DNA of 58,972 bases from Dyella sp. C11 (GCF_003121485.1 NZ_QAVX01000024.1:15927-74898), one strand, 5' to 3'; shown: positions 7,874 to 16,792, counted from the stretch's first letter. Numbers and translations: made by a program. The notes: generated from the sequence alone by a model not told the origin.

Positions 7874-9388
7874 TTGAGCACCAAGAAACGCAATCAAAAA
7901 GAACAAGATCGACGGATTCTTGGGATCTACAACCCCAAAGATGGACCTACAGCAGTGGGAGAACTGCGGCTAGAGGGCTCCAACACTTTGCTCAAGGTAC
8001 ATGCTGACTTCCCATTAGACTCTTTCGCACAAGCCGCCAACATCACTGGGACCTCCTTTACCGGCAAGCAGATAACACTAATCGACTGTTTCAGCCCCGG
8101 TGTAGGCCATACGCACTTTCAGGGGAAACCGACTAAGTATCACGCAGATATCTTTCCTCACTATGTTGCCATTGGTCACGGCCATATCGAGCCAAACGAT
8201 CGTTACGTCAAGGCCATCCATTTCACGACCAATGACCTGACACATCTTTTCTACGACTTCGACGCCTTCAGCAACTTGATTGATGCGAAAGCGGTGATTG
8301 AAGAGGTGTTGAAAGAACGCCGAAAGATGAGGCCTGTCGAAACAGGCGAACACCCGCAGATAGCTTATTTCACCGGAAAGACGCAGATTGTCGAGACCGA
8401 AACTACTATCGGCAAGGTATCTGTTCATCATCGGCCAACCCATAACTTAGGCGGCCCTGCTGGCGTTTACATTAAAAACAGAATGGTCGTCACCATTGAG
8501 CCCGATGAACCCATCGCCTTTGATGACGCCATAGACAGGATGTACGTAGTTGCTGCATTTCTGTCGGTGGCGGCAGGTCGCAGGCAGGGCATAAAACACG
8601 TCCAAATTGCTACTCTCGATCACGACAACGGAGTACCTCGAACACTTCAGGTACACCCGAGCTATCGTTGGAAAGCAAGCAACAAGATCGAGCTCTTTAA
8701 GCCTCATCCCGGCGATTTACCGCTGGACCCTATCCAACATAGCGTTGAATTCGAAACAGTCTTTTGTAACTGGATAGCGCGACATAAAGGCTGGAAGGTT
8801 GCGCGCTCCAGATATATCGATTGCCTACAAAAATCTAATGAATACGACGGCGGAAGGCTTGTTGCCGCCGCGAATATGTTCGATATATTGCCAGTGGAGG
8901 CGACCCCGGCCCCGTCAACGCTGACAGGTGACTTGGCCAAGACTAGAGACGAGTGTCGCGCCCTATTTCGCAAGCTCCCAGCTGGGATCGATCGAAACAG
9001 CGCCCTTGATGCGCTTGGCAGACTCGGAAAACCGTCTCTTCCCAAAAAGGTGGCCTATCGAGTATCGATCGTCGAATCGAGACTCGGCGCAATCTTCCCT
9101 GACATCCAAATTCCGGCAGCCGTTGCAGTTAAGTGTCGGAATTATCTCGTACATGGAAGCGCTGGAGATATTGACTACTCAAGAGTGGAACCACTTCTTC
9201 CGTTTCTTACAGACACGCTAGAGTTCGTCTTTGCCGCATCTGATTTCATTGAAAGTGGATGGAACACTCAACGATGGGCGTCATCTTCATATGGATGGGG
9301 CCATAGCTTCACGCGGTATCGCGCTGAGTATTCAGTAGCGCTGGCCAAGCTTCGAGGCGTTCTGCTAGACGACACTCCTAGCTCCTAA
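7874..9388 (+). CDS. ApeA-like HEPN-domain protein (predicted anti-phage RNase)
   Basis: A 504-residue protein with a TTG start preceded by GAGGA at 7862-7866. The N-terminal half resembles the ApeA N-terminal domain: ILGIYNP at 15-21, the beta-rich GELRLEG segment and ITGTSFTGKQITLIDCF at about 57-73. The C-terminal ~150 residues resemble a HEPN domain with the catalytic-type Arg-x4-His motif RNYLVHG (Arg422, His427). ApeA proteins are single-gene abortive-infection defence factors, thought to be RNases of the HEPN class. The identification rests on motif pattern, not alignment, and this copy may be a diverged subtype. It is tail-to-tail with the SIR2-STAND unit, in a region of lower GC. Confidence 0.75.
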   Translation: MSTKKRNQKEQDRRILGIYNPKDGPTAVGELRLEGSNTLLKVHADFPLDSFAQAANITGTSFTGKQITLIDCFSPGVGHTHFQGKPTKYHADIFPHYVAIGHGHIEPNDRYVKAIHFTTNDLTHLFYDFDAFSNLIDAKAVIEEVLKERRKMRPVETGEHPQIAYFTGKTQIVETETTIGKVSVHHRPTHNLGGPAGVYIKNRMVVTIEPDEPIAFDDAIDRMYVVAAFLSVAAGRRQGIKHVQIATLDHDNGVPRTLQVHPSYRWKASNKIELFKPHPGDLPLDPIQHSVEFETVFCNWIARHKGWKVARSRYIDCLQKSNEYDGGRLVAAANMFDILPVEATPAPSTLTGDLAKTRDECRALFRKLPAGIDRNSALDALGRLGKPSLPKKVAYRVSIVESRLGAIFPDIQIPAAVAVKCRNYLVHGSAGDIDYSRVEPLLPFLTDTLEFVFAASDFIESGWNTQRWASSSYGWGHSFTRYRAEYSVALAKLRGVLLDDTPSS

Positions 9389-9477
9389 GGCACACATTAC
9401 GGTGCGCCTAATGTTGCGACACTAGTACGAACAATATTGTGTGCTGCCACGATGAGACGGATCGTGGCGTAAGCGAC

Positions 9478-9957
9478 CTACAGCGATTTGGCGGACCGAT
9501 ACGAATAACTAGAAGGCTCTAAGCGAAAAAGCGTGGACGAGATATCCAAGAAGGCCGTGTCGTTACGTTCGTTTCCGATGCTCTCCCTTATCCGCTGACA
9601 TAGCCGAGTAAAGGCAAGAATCTCCTCTTCCTTCTCCAGAGTCCCGCCAAGCCGCCAGAAATCTACCAAAGCTTCAACCACATACACATCAGCGCACATA
9701 CAAATTCGCACTTTCGCATCGTTCAACACGGCAAGATCGCTTATCAGATCCGAGGTACTGCCCATTCTGCGCGCTGCAACAAGTTGGGACGCAGCCGAGA
9801 TGAAGTCAGCATAGGCCTTCAGCCGAAAGCCATCCAAAGAATCTTTTCGGCTACGTCGTTGGGCGAGAACGTGCCCAAGTACGACACCAACGGCGGCTCC
9901 TAGAGCCCCACTTAGCAGAGACAAAACAGCAACGGAAATCGTTGGCATGGCGAACAC
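9478..9957 (-). CDS. Small membrane-anchored protein of unknown function, SIR2-STAND partner
   Basis: An N-terminal transmembrane segment (residues ~5-30, VAVLSLLSGALGAAVGVVLG) is followed by a basic stop-transfer patch (AQRRSRKDS) and a ~125-residue helical cytoplasmic domain containing conserved-looking Trp/Arg/Glu positions. No family is recognised. The frame opens with GTG at 9957; an ATG three codons in (9948) is an equally good start. It begins 20 nt downstream of the giant SIR2-STAND gene on the same strand, so the two are probably co-transcribed and may act together at the membrane. The domain arrangement (one helix plus a soluble tail) recalls membrane effectors or regulators of defence operons; this is inference. 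Confidence 0.7.
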   Translation of the reverse strand: MFAMPTISVAVLSLLSGALGAAVGVVLGHVLAQRRSRKDSLDGFRLKAYADFISAASQLVAARRMGSTSDLISDLAVLNDAKVRICMCADVYVVEALVDFWRLGGTLEKEEEILAFTRLCQRIRESIGNERNDTAFLDISSTLFRLEPSSYSYRSAKSL

Positions 9958-9977
9958 GATGAAGTTAGAGGTTCGGG

Positions 9978-12900
9978 CTAGCTAAGAACCGTCAAATTAC
10001 GAGCCGCGGGACCAAAGAATGAGAACCCTAGGGTGACCGAAACACGATCTCCAATGCTAGGCAACTCCTCCTCATCCCCGAGCGATCTGTTGTCGAAATA
10101 GCAGTGAATGTGATTGTGATCGAGCTCTATGAAGCCATAAGAGCCAAATCGCTTCACCACAGTTCCGTTGAAGATTCGTGGAGTTGTCCGATCCCTCAAC
10201 ACCTCTTCCTTGACAGCACTCTTCGCAGCGAAGGGCACGGGAGCAGCCTTTAGTCCGTCATAGAGAACTTTCGCTTCAGAAATCCTGCCAGCCAAACTCA
10301 ACTGCCGAGCACACAATAGTTGTGCCCTATAGTTCTTATCTCCCTTGGCGAAAGACCGCTGATAGTAGCTCAGCAAGAAATCAGGGCGTTCGGCATCAAT
10401 CGAAGGTTCGATAAGCCTCGATATCTGCGCAAAGTCGAAATTGAGGTCTTGGCTACCGGGGTTATATTCGAGTGCCTGCCGCAAGACCTCCCTAGCCTCT
10501 TCAAGCTTGCCCCTTGCCCTTAGGACAATTGCATAGCGACGAGCGATGAGCTGGCTTCTTTTGTTGCCTTCAAATGCTCGATGAAGAGCACGCTCTGCTC
10601 GCTCGTCGTTTTCCAAAAGGCGCGCAAGCGTCGCCTCTTCCGTAAGCAGATGTGAGTCCCCGGGAAACCTCTTTAGTCCATTTCGAATTGTCTCTTCGGC
10701 CGACTTGATCGCATCACTGACTGCATCTGCCGAAAGCTGATCTTCCACCTCTGAATCCATCGCATCAGAAAGCGCTTGGATGTGCGCTTTTGCAATGGTG
10801 TGGTAAGCGTAAGAGCCATTTGATGCGGCCAAAAGCGTTTGAGCTTTTGTAACCGCCTCATTGCGCCATGCCGCACGCTCGATGGGATCGGTAGATATTC
10901 GAGCACGCGTAAGTGCTAGCTCCGCGATTGAGTGCCGGATAGTTCGATCTGTCGGCGCCAATTCCGCAGCTTCCAACAGGGCATCTTCGGCTAGCGCGAG
11001 GCCCTCGATATCACTGGCGACCCTCATCAGATATATGCCCTTCTGATGAAGGATGTAATGCTCCTCACCCAGCGCAGACAATGCGAGATCGTATAGCGCA
11101 ACACCTCGGTGCGATTCGGTGAGAAGCTCAGCCAGCCGACTTCCTCGCAACAAGTCGCCGATAATTCTCCGATCATACGAGTACGTAGGATTGAGGCGCC
11201 CAATCAACTTGGCCAAGTTGTCCAAACGTTCGTCTTCGGTCTTAAATACCTGACCGTAGAGTATTTCCGCGATGTAGGGGTGCCTTGAACGATAGATCCA
11301 ATCGCCGTTACGTGAATCGACCTCCAGCGAAACTACCTGTTCCAGCGGCCGAAAGAACCGCTCATGGAACTGCTCAAAGCTAATGCCGTGAACGCGCGAA
11401 ATGAGACCCGCACGCACCGGCGAACCGAACCTATGCAGCGCACAGATGTCCGCATACAAGACCTGAGCTTCCCTCGGAACTATCTTGCTGTACTCGTCGA
11501 AGATGACGTCCCGGAAGTGACCATTCCTAGTGGCCTCGTGCAGCGCGACAAGGAGTTGCCGCCCATAGACCTCTTCAAGTTGCTTGAGCTGTTGGTCATG
11601 CGGAAGATGTTTAAGCTCCCCGAGACAGTCGTTCAACTCCAGCTGCACAAGAAGATCTTCCGTCTCCTTGTGCGACATGTACCGAAGCTCGTATTCAGCT
11701 GTGACGCTACTATCGAGATTCTGCGAACGAATGTTCCACTCGTTAAAGCGAGCCCCACCAATGATCACTATTGGCAGCTTGTCCTGCTTAGCTGCGCTCA
11801 GAAGTCCCGCAACCCCCTCGGAAACTTGGGTGATGTCGTCGATCACCAAGAACAAGGGTTCTTGCGCAAGAGTTACCAGCTCCTGCAAGGCCTCAATATT
11901 TATGTAGCCGGTACTCGGCACAAAGACAACGAGCTTATTGAGCCTGCGCGACGCATCCCAAGCCAATCGGCGCAACATGACGCTTTTGCCTGCCCCCGCG
12001 TGGGCCTTGAGGACAACAAGCCGCGGCCCGGTCAATTGTCCGGTCACTACAACCTGCTCTTGCAAAATGGCCTGAGTCAACGGGCGAGCGAAATCGAGCT
12101 CCTTCTCGATTGGATACCATCCTAGATCGAACCCGTTGAAGAACCTCTGCGGCGTCCCATCCGGAGACACTGTTTCTGCAGAAACATGCTCTGCACCTGT
12201 CTCCAGATAATTTCTGAGGAGCGAACTTTCTCTCCGGTGGCTTGCGATATAGGTCGTGAGCGAAGTGGGTTCTTCGCTCTTTGCCACCGCAAGTTTTCGC
12301 AATGCACCGGGAATGGAAGCATCCAGTTCGTCGATGAAAGCTTCGAACGTTGAGTCAATGAGCGTGAAACGGCGTTCCTGCCAGTACTGCCGTTCAACGT
12401 CGAGCACACCTTTTTTAACGATATAGTGCCGCGGCCGGGCGTCACCATCCTTAATAATTTCGTCTAGAAGAAGCCTCAAGTTGTAGTCGCGCAAGCTGTA
12501 GCCCGCAAAGATCAATGTCTTTACTTTGGCCCATTCGAGCAGCTGGCTAAATTGAGCGGCCCTTCCCTCTTTATGTCGAAGTATCCGTTCTGTGCTGTAA
12601 ACCATGCCCGGATTCAGCTGTTCAAACGCAGTGACACAGCCATGCAACTTCAAATAGAGGAGGTCTCCCTTCTCCATCGTGTCTATGAAGTCCGGCGTGT
12701 CTCTGACTAGCGGACGCAATCTCTGCAATCGATCCGGCTCTTGCTCGTATGCCCGCTCAACCACAAGGTCAAAATTGGTCGTCGCCATTCCTGCCCAATG
12801 GAAGGTAGGAATCTTTCTATGGAACCGTGCAGGCTGGAAAGGCGTTAGCGTGTCGTGGATAAAGCGCTGCAGCTCACGGCCACTTTTGGCCGTGGCGGCG

Positions 12901-13097
12901 TAGTCGCATATCTGCACGAAGTCGAGGTCAGTTACACCCGGACCGAGAAAGGATTCAGCAATAGCCTTCCCAAGCGCCTCTGTACCCGGGATGGTGTGAC
13001 CTTTTCCGTCCGATGCGCCCAACGACGCCCCTGCTCCGAGAAAAAGTACCGCTCTGCCACCTTTCACTTCTTCAATTAGATTCGCATCCAAGGGCAT
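9978..13097 (-). CDS. SIR2-STAND-TPR protein with C-terminal cold-shock domain (predicted anti-phage defence)
   Basis: A 1039-residue protein. Residues 1-260 look like a SIR2-type NAD-binding domain: FLGAGAS (19-25), TTNFD (106-110), LKLHG (149-153) and FAGYSLRDYNL (197-207). Residues ~340-560 form a STAND-type P-loop NTPase with Walker A AHAGAGKS (365-372) and Walker B LFLVIDDI (415-422). Residues ~670-950 are TPR-like helical repeats. The last ~65 residues (FNGTVVKRFGSYGFIELD and GDRVSVTLGF) look like a cold-shock/S1-type nucleic-acid-binding domain. SIR2-STAND proteins such as Avs5 and DSR-type proteins kill infected cells by depleting NAD+. The terminal cold-shock domain suggests a nucleic-acid ligand. 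It is followed at 20 nt by the membrane protein gene at 9957-9478. Confidence 0.85.
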   Translation of the reverse strand: MPLDANLIEEVKGGRAVLFLGAGASLGASDGKGHTIPGTEALGKAIAESFLGPGVTDLDFVQICDYAATAKSGRELQRFIHDTLTPFQPARFHRKIPTFHWAGMATTNFDLVVERAYEQEPDRLQRLRPLVRDTPDFIDTMEKGDLLYLKLHGCVTAFEQLNPGMVYSTERILRHKEGRAAQFSQLLEWAKVKTLIFAGYSLRDYNLRLLLDEIIKDGDARPRHYIVKKGVLDVERQYWQERRFTLIDSTFEAFIDELDASIPGALRKLAVAKSEEPTSLTTYIASHRRESSLLRNYLETGAEHVSAETVSPDGTPQRFFNGFDLGWYPIEKELDFARPLTQAILQEQVVVTGQLTGPRLVVLKAHAGAGKSVMLRRLAWDASRRLNKLVVFVPSTGYINIEALQELVTLAQEPLFLVIDDITQVSEGVAGLLSAAKQDKLPIVIIGGARFNEWNIRSQNLDSSVTAEYELRYMSHKETEDLLVQLELNDCLGELKHLPHDQQLKQLEEVYGRQLLVALHEATRNGHFRDVIFDEYSKIVPREAQVLYADICALHRFGSPVRAGLISRVHGISFEQFHERFFRPLEQVVSLEVDSRNGDWIYRSRHPYIAEILYGQVFKTEDERLDNLAKLIGRLNPTYSYDRRIIGDLLRGSRLAELLTESHRGVALYDLALSALGEEHYILHQKGIYLMRVASDIEGLALAEDALLEAAELAPTDRTIRHSIAELALTRARISTDPIERAAWRNEAVTKAQTLLAASNGSYAYHTIAKAHIQALSDAMDSEVEDQLSADAVSDAIKSAEETIRNGLKRFPGDSHLLTEEATLARLLENDERAERALHRAFEGNKRSQLIARRYAIVLRARGKLEEAREVLRQALEYNPGSQDLNFDFAQISRLIEPSIDAERPDFLLSYYQRSFAKGDKNYRAQLLCARQLSLAGRISEAKVLYDGLKAAPVPFAAKSAVKEEVLRDRTTPRIFNGTVVKRFGSYGFIELDHNHIHCYFDNRSLGDEEELPSIGDRVSVTLGFSFFGPAARNLTVLS

Positions 13098-13261
13098 AGG
13101 TCGTTACGGTCCCTGCATCGACTAAGGCAACCCGAGGATATGGGTTCCTTAACAAAGTCGCTAGGCATCCTTCTCTTTTTGTATACCTTCTGATCCACCC
13201 GAGAAGGCCTATCAAATCTCTTATCAAAATGATATTCTCACATCATCTAGGAGATATGATA

Positions 13262-13825
13262 ATGAGCGAAATCGTAGGGTACGCCCGCGTCAGTAGCGTC
13301 GGCCAATCACTCGACGTCCAGCTGGATAAGCTGAAGCGGGCCGGCTGCACACGGATTTATGCCGAAAAACGGTCAGGCAAGCAGGCTGATAGCCGTCCAG
13401 AACTACAGGCATGCCTCCAGTTTCTCCGGGAAGGGGACACCGTCGTCATTTCACGCTTAGACCGCATGGCACGTTCCGTCTTGGACTTGGCGAAGATCGC
13501 GGACCTGCTGAAGAAAAAAGGCGTGGCCCTTCGGGTGGTGGATCAGGCTATTGATACAGGTACGCCTGAGGGAAAGCTAATGTTCTCCCTGCTCGCAGGA
13601 TTTGCTGAATTCGAAAATGACATCCGAGCCGAGCGTCAGGCCGATGGGATTGCGAAGGCAAGGGAAAAGGGTGTGGCCTTCGGTCGGAAGCGTGCCCTGA
13701 CCCAAGAGCAATGCCAGCGGATCAGGACGCTGCGGGAAGAAGAGAAGTTCTCTGTTCCCCAGCTGGCAGAACGGTTCAACGTTGGACCCGCAACAATTTA
13801 TAGGGCTTTGCAATCCACCGAATGA
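13262..13825 (+). CDS. Serine recombinase (resolvase/invertase family)
   Basis: A 187-residue small serine recombinase. The N-terminal catalytic domain starts IVGYARVSSVGQSLDVQ, with the nucleophilic Ser in ARVSS, then SRLDRMARSVLDL and the EFENDIRAERQADGIAKA helix. A C-terminal Hin-type helix-turn-helix follows (FSVPQLAERFNVGPATIYRAL). I chose the ATG at 13262 because AGGAG at 13249-13253 is 8 nt upstream; an in-frame ATG at 13256 is too close. It probably resolves or inverts DNA at a nearby site; a plausible site is the AT-rich stretch with TATCA repeats at 13206-13262, though no clear res or inversion pair was found. Confidence 0.92.
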   Translation: MSEIVGYARVSSVGQSLDVQLDKLKRAGCTRIYAEKRSGKQADSRPELQACLQFLREGDTVVISRLDRMARSVLDLAKIADLLKKKGVALRVVDQAIDTGTPEGKLMFSLLAGFAEFENDIRAERQADGIAKAREKGVAFGRKRALTQEQCQRIRTLREEEKFSVPQLAERFNVGPATIYRALQSTE

Positions 13826-13954
13826 CGAGTCGCCCAAAGGAGGCTTGGATCGAACTCGGTCGGGTACGCCACCGGGTTCGGCTGTCTCGCCGATATGTTG
13901 TTATTTGCGAGAGCACTTAAGATGGGCCCAACATTATTCGGAACAGAGGGCCCG

Positions 13955-14950
13955 ATGAAAAAGCTTGCACTCTTCAACAACAAAGGTGGCGTCGGAAAGA
14001 CCACCCTTACAGTCAACTTGGCGGACGCTTTCGAAGAGTTAGGGAAAACGGGCCTTCTCGTCGACGCCGACCCACAATGTAATCTGACGTCGTTCTACAT
14101 TAACGAGGATGAACTGGAGAAGCTCCTCGGCGACTCAGATAACGAGGACTCTGCAGACACTCTGTGGTCAGCGATTAAGCCAGTTGTGATCGGCAGAGGC
14201 GGTACAAAAGAGCCACCGATATGGACCGTTCCGAAGCGAAACATTCATCTCCTTCCCGGTGACGTCCTCTTGTCGGAGTACGAAGAGACGCTGCCCGCTG
14301 CTTGGACTGACAGCTTCGCACGTAAGACTCGCGGGTATGACGTTACTACTGCACTGGCGAAAGTCGTCGGGGAAGCAGCCGAAAGCGTTGGGGCGGATAT
14401 TGTTATGTACGATGTCGGACCAAATGTCGGCGCACTCAACCGCGTCGTCCTTATGGACTGCGACAATTTCATTACACCGGTTGCGGCAGATCTATTCTCT
14501 CTTCGGGCCCTCTCAACCGTTGGTCGATCCATTGCGAAGTGGGCAACCGATTGGGCAACGATTCGCGGAATGGCGAGCGATGAAGACAAGGAGGCGCTGT
14601 TCGCGGGTGTGCCCCACTATCTTGGGTATATAACGTCGGCCTACAAGATTGGACGAGGGGCGAAGGCTAGTGACGCTCATACCGGGTGGGAGAAGGATAT
14701 CGGCCCCCGAGTCCGCTACCGCGTAATTGATCAACTCCGCAAAGCCAACCCAGCCCTTGCGACCCCCGGACAGAGCAAGCTAGGCGGGATTCGCAATTAC
14801 CATAGCCTTGCTCCTGACGCACAGCGATACGGGGTCGCCATTGGTAAGCTTAGAGGGCTGATCAACTCCGGCCAAAACGCGCACATCGAGGACGCCCGTC
14901 AGGAATTTCTAGACCTCGCCAGCGAAATCATCCAAAGAATAGGTGACTAA
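13955..14950 (+). CDS. Orphan ParA-family ATPase
   Basis: A 331-residue MinD/ParA-type ATPase. It has the deviant Walker A KGGVGKTT (10-17), the A' motif LVDADPQCN and the Walker B region IVMYDVGPNVG. The start MKKLALFNNKGG is set by the family N-terminus; AGAGGG precedes it at 7 nt. The sequence contains inserts (ENDELEKLLG-type acidic stretch and the 230-280 region) that typical plasmid ParAs lack. No ParB or parS was seen within the island, so partitioning of an excised form is uncertain. A small ORF follows at 15174. It may act in positioning, in element stability, or as a regulatory ATPase. Confidence 0.88.
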   Translation: MKKLALFNNKGGVGKTTLTVNLADAFEELGKTGLLVDADPQCNLTSFYINEDELEKLLGDSDNEDSADTLWSAIKPVVIGRGGTKEPPIWTVPKRNIHLLPGDVLLSEYEETLPAAWTDSFARKTRGYDVTTALAKVVGEAAESVGADIVMYDVGPNVGALNRVVLMDCDNFITPVAADLFSLRALSTVGRSIAKWATDWATIRGMASDEDKEALFAGVPHYLGYITSAYKIGRGAKASDAHTGWEKDIGPRVRYRVIDQLRKANPALATPGQSKLGGIRNYHSLAPDAQRYGVAIGKLRGLINSGQNAHIEDARQEFLDLASEIIQRIGD

Positions 14951-15173
14951 CACCATGGCGTGGGGCGGGATGCCATCCTGAGTTCTGGAGGCATCTTGGC
15001 TTTCTAGCGGCTCGTGCGCCTTGAAGCTCTGGCTTCCATCCGCATCATTAGCGGTTCGGCTCGTCTGGGGCCAATATCTTTCCTTAAATACGCGCTTCCT
15101 TGCGACAGCTGCGGAGCAGCTGTAAGCGAGCAAGTCAGCGCTGCTCTAGCCACACTCATCTTTAGGGGGGTCT

Positions 15174-15443
15174 ATGATTACAATCGATTCAAAAGAATTC
15201 CGCGACTTGATCGGACAGGCAGTAATCCAGCGAGATCTTGGGTCCTACGAAGTGGCGGCGATGGTGCTGGAGCAGACGATGCCAAGCTTCGATCAGCCAG
15301 CAAAAGAAATCGCACTATTGCAGCTCATCTACATTTACGATGCCGCTGGAGATACGACCAAGCGCAAAGCGTCTGCCGAAAAGCTGGCGAAGTACGATTC
15401 GGAAATTCCTTCTGTAAAGAAGGTGCTTGGTACGTACATGTAG
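15174..15443 (+). CDS. Small helical protein of unknown function
   Basis: An 89-residue acidic-to-neutral protein with a strong ribosome site (AGGGGGG at 15163-15169) before the ATG. The sequence (RDLIGQAVIQRDLGSYEVAAMVLEQ and LLQLIYIYDAAGDTTKRKASAEKL) reads as two or three amphipathic helices with TPR-like spacing. No family is recognised. It lies 223 bp downstream of the orphan ParA on the same strand and could be its partner; the intervening gap argues against a tight operon. Confidence 0.55.
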   Translation: MITIDSKEFRDLIGQAVIQRDLGSYEVAAMVLEQTMPSFDQPAKEIALLQLIYIYDAAGDTTKRKASAEKLAKYDSEIPSVKKVLGTYM

Positions 15444-15822
15444 CCTGCGACAAGCCGCAGGATCACGTACAAGTTCAGATGTCTGCTTTCTAAAGCGAAG
15501 CGGACATCCCTCCCCCCGAAAATGTAAATTTCACTGCCTGTTCTCGAACGGAAGAATTGAGGCAGATGCAAATGCAAATGCAAATGCAGAATGGAGCTTC
15601 GCGAAGTTTGCTCGTTGGATTAGCCGTAGCTGCTGCGCATCTGCTTCGGAAAAAAAGCAACTCTCGAAATTTCCAAACTTGTTTTCATCTCAGGCCGACG
15701 GACTAGTCCAACGTGACCGACTAAATTCGTCACTTAGAGATGCTTTCTAGTGATAGTTGTCAGCCATCATATGGTGGCCCCGGTGGAAGCAGGGGGCCAT
15801 ATCTCCCTCCCTTGATGGCTAC
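15444..15822. other. Gene-free stretch in island with short tandem repeat
   Basis: No convincing coding sequence is seen. An open frame of about 107 codons at 15427-15750 has no ribosome site and a repeat-derived Asn-Ala stretch, and looks spurious. At 15566-15588 there are nearly four copies of ATGCAA. A weak hairpin (15445-15462) follows the small gene without a T tract. Confidence 0.6.
15566..15588. repeat. ATGCAA short tandem repeat
   Basis: Nearly four copies of ATGCAA in the gene-free part of the island between the small helical gene and the lipoprotein gene. A possible slippage site; no gene uses it. Confidence 0.85.
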
Positions 15823-16308
15823 TCACCTCGATTGCTTAGGCTTGACCCAACAGTTGAATTCACCATTGGCTGCAACAGTCATCGCCGCAACATATCCCTG
15901 ATACTCAACCGAACCATACGGGTTGTTCGGAAGTGTCTTGCGGAACTGATCGAACATAGTAGTAACGAGGGCATCCGCCGTTTTAGCTGGAATGCCTAGC
16001 GCGGCCTGAACCGTCTGAAGGCATAAAGCGATGGAGCTCGATCGATCCATCGTTGCGACCTCGAAGGTATTGTTCTCCGCATACACAGCCGCGTTTGGCA
16101 GGCGGGCTTCATTTCTGCCTAGACGGTTCTTCCGAAATTCATCGATATGGTAGGAGGCGTCAGTCTGGCTGTTCCATCGCTCTTGGAAGGTCGTTGCCGT
16201 GTTTGCCCAACCAGTATTGCCGCTTGCTGATGCTCCGCAACCAACTAGGACAGCCAAGGCTGTGGCTGCTAAGCCGGACAGCAACGCCTTAAATGCGTTA
16301 TCGGACAT
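15823..16308 (-). CDS. Hypothetical lipoprotein
   Basis: A 161-residue protein with a signal peptide ending in the lipobox LVGC (Cys24), so it is predicted to be lipidated and exported. A Gly-Ser-rich linker is followed by a ~120-residue domain with EERWNSQTDASYHIDEFRK-like helical and VAAMTVAANGEFNCWVKP beta-strand segments. No family is recognised. A purine-rich ribosome site (GGGGGAAGAA) precedes the ATG. It is divergent from the XRE regulator, and two palindromes in the gap probably control it. Its role could be surface exclusion or another accessory function; this is speculative. Confidence 0.7.
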   Translation of the reverse strand: MSDNAFKALLSGLAATALAVLVGCGASASGNTGWANTATTFQERWNSQTDASYHIDEFRKNRLGRNEARLPNAAVYAENNTFEVATMDRSSSIALCLQTVQAALGIPAKTADALVTTMFDQFRKTLPNNPYGSVEYQGYVAAMTVAANGEFNCWVKPKQSR

Positions 16309-16335
16309 TTCTTCCCCCTATCGCTCATCCAAAAG

Positions 16336-16377
16336 CTAAGAAAAACTTAGTCTTGGAGAATGCTAAGTATTCCTTAG
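16336..16377. promoter_or_regulatory. Twin palindromic operators CTAAG-N5-CTTAG
   Basis: Two identical half-site palindromes, CTAAG-N5-CTTAG, lie at 16336-16350 and 16363-16377, spaced 27 bp start to start, between the divergent lipoprotein and XRE genes. Their placement, repetition and symmetry fit binding sites of the adjacent XRE-family protein. The pairing with that protein is inferred. Confidence 0.7.
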
Positions 16378-16435
16378 TATTCGGTCAACCTCCTCACCTA
16401 GCACGCTGGCATCCGTTTAGCCCACGGATCGCCAA

Positions 16436-16792
16436 GTGCCCCACTCAAGGGACAATCCAACAAGCCTTTCAACAGCTGGGATAGTAGCCCGTAGGCTAAG
16501 GCAAGCTAGGGAAGCTGTCGGCTTGTCTCAGCGAGACCTTGGAGTGAAAGCTGGTCTAGATCCCTCAGTAGCCTCTCCTCGCATTAATCAGTACGAGCGT
16601 GACAGGCATATCCCCAATCCTGCAGTGCTTGGGCAGCTTGGCGCAGTACTGGACGTTCCAGTGGCTTACTTCTTTGCGGTGGACGACGATCTAGCGCAGG
16701 CGATCATGGCGATCCATCGGGCAGCTCCCAGTCGCCGCAAACATTGGCTGCAAGCGCTGCTTGCTGAGACCAGCCCAACCCGGAAGGCATAA
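16436..16792 (+). CDS. XRE-family transcriptional regulator
   Basis: A ~118-residue protein with a Cro/C1-type helix-turn-helix: RLRQAREAVGLSQRDLGVKAGLDPSVASPRINQYERDRHIPNP. A short C-terminal helical segment follows (DDLAQAIMAIHRAAPSRRKHW). The only upstream start in this frame is a GTG at 16436; the ribosome site is weak, so the start is uncertain. It is divergent from the lipoprotein gene and probably binds the CTAAG-N5-CTTAG pair to control both genes. Confidence 0.85.
   Translation: MPHSRDNPTSLSTAGIVARRLRQAREAVGLSQRDLGVKAGLDPSVASPRINQYERDRHIPNPAVLGQLGAVLDVPVAYFFAVDDDLAQAIMAIHRAAPSRRKHWLQALLAETSPTRKA

Noticed and set aside
15427-15750. Open frame of ~107 codons in the island
   Set aside because: No ribosome site, repeat-derived composition and overlap with the end of the small helical gene.
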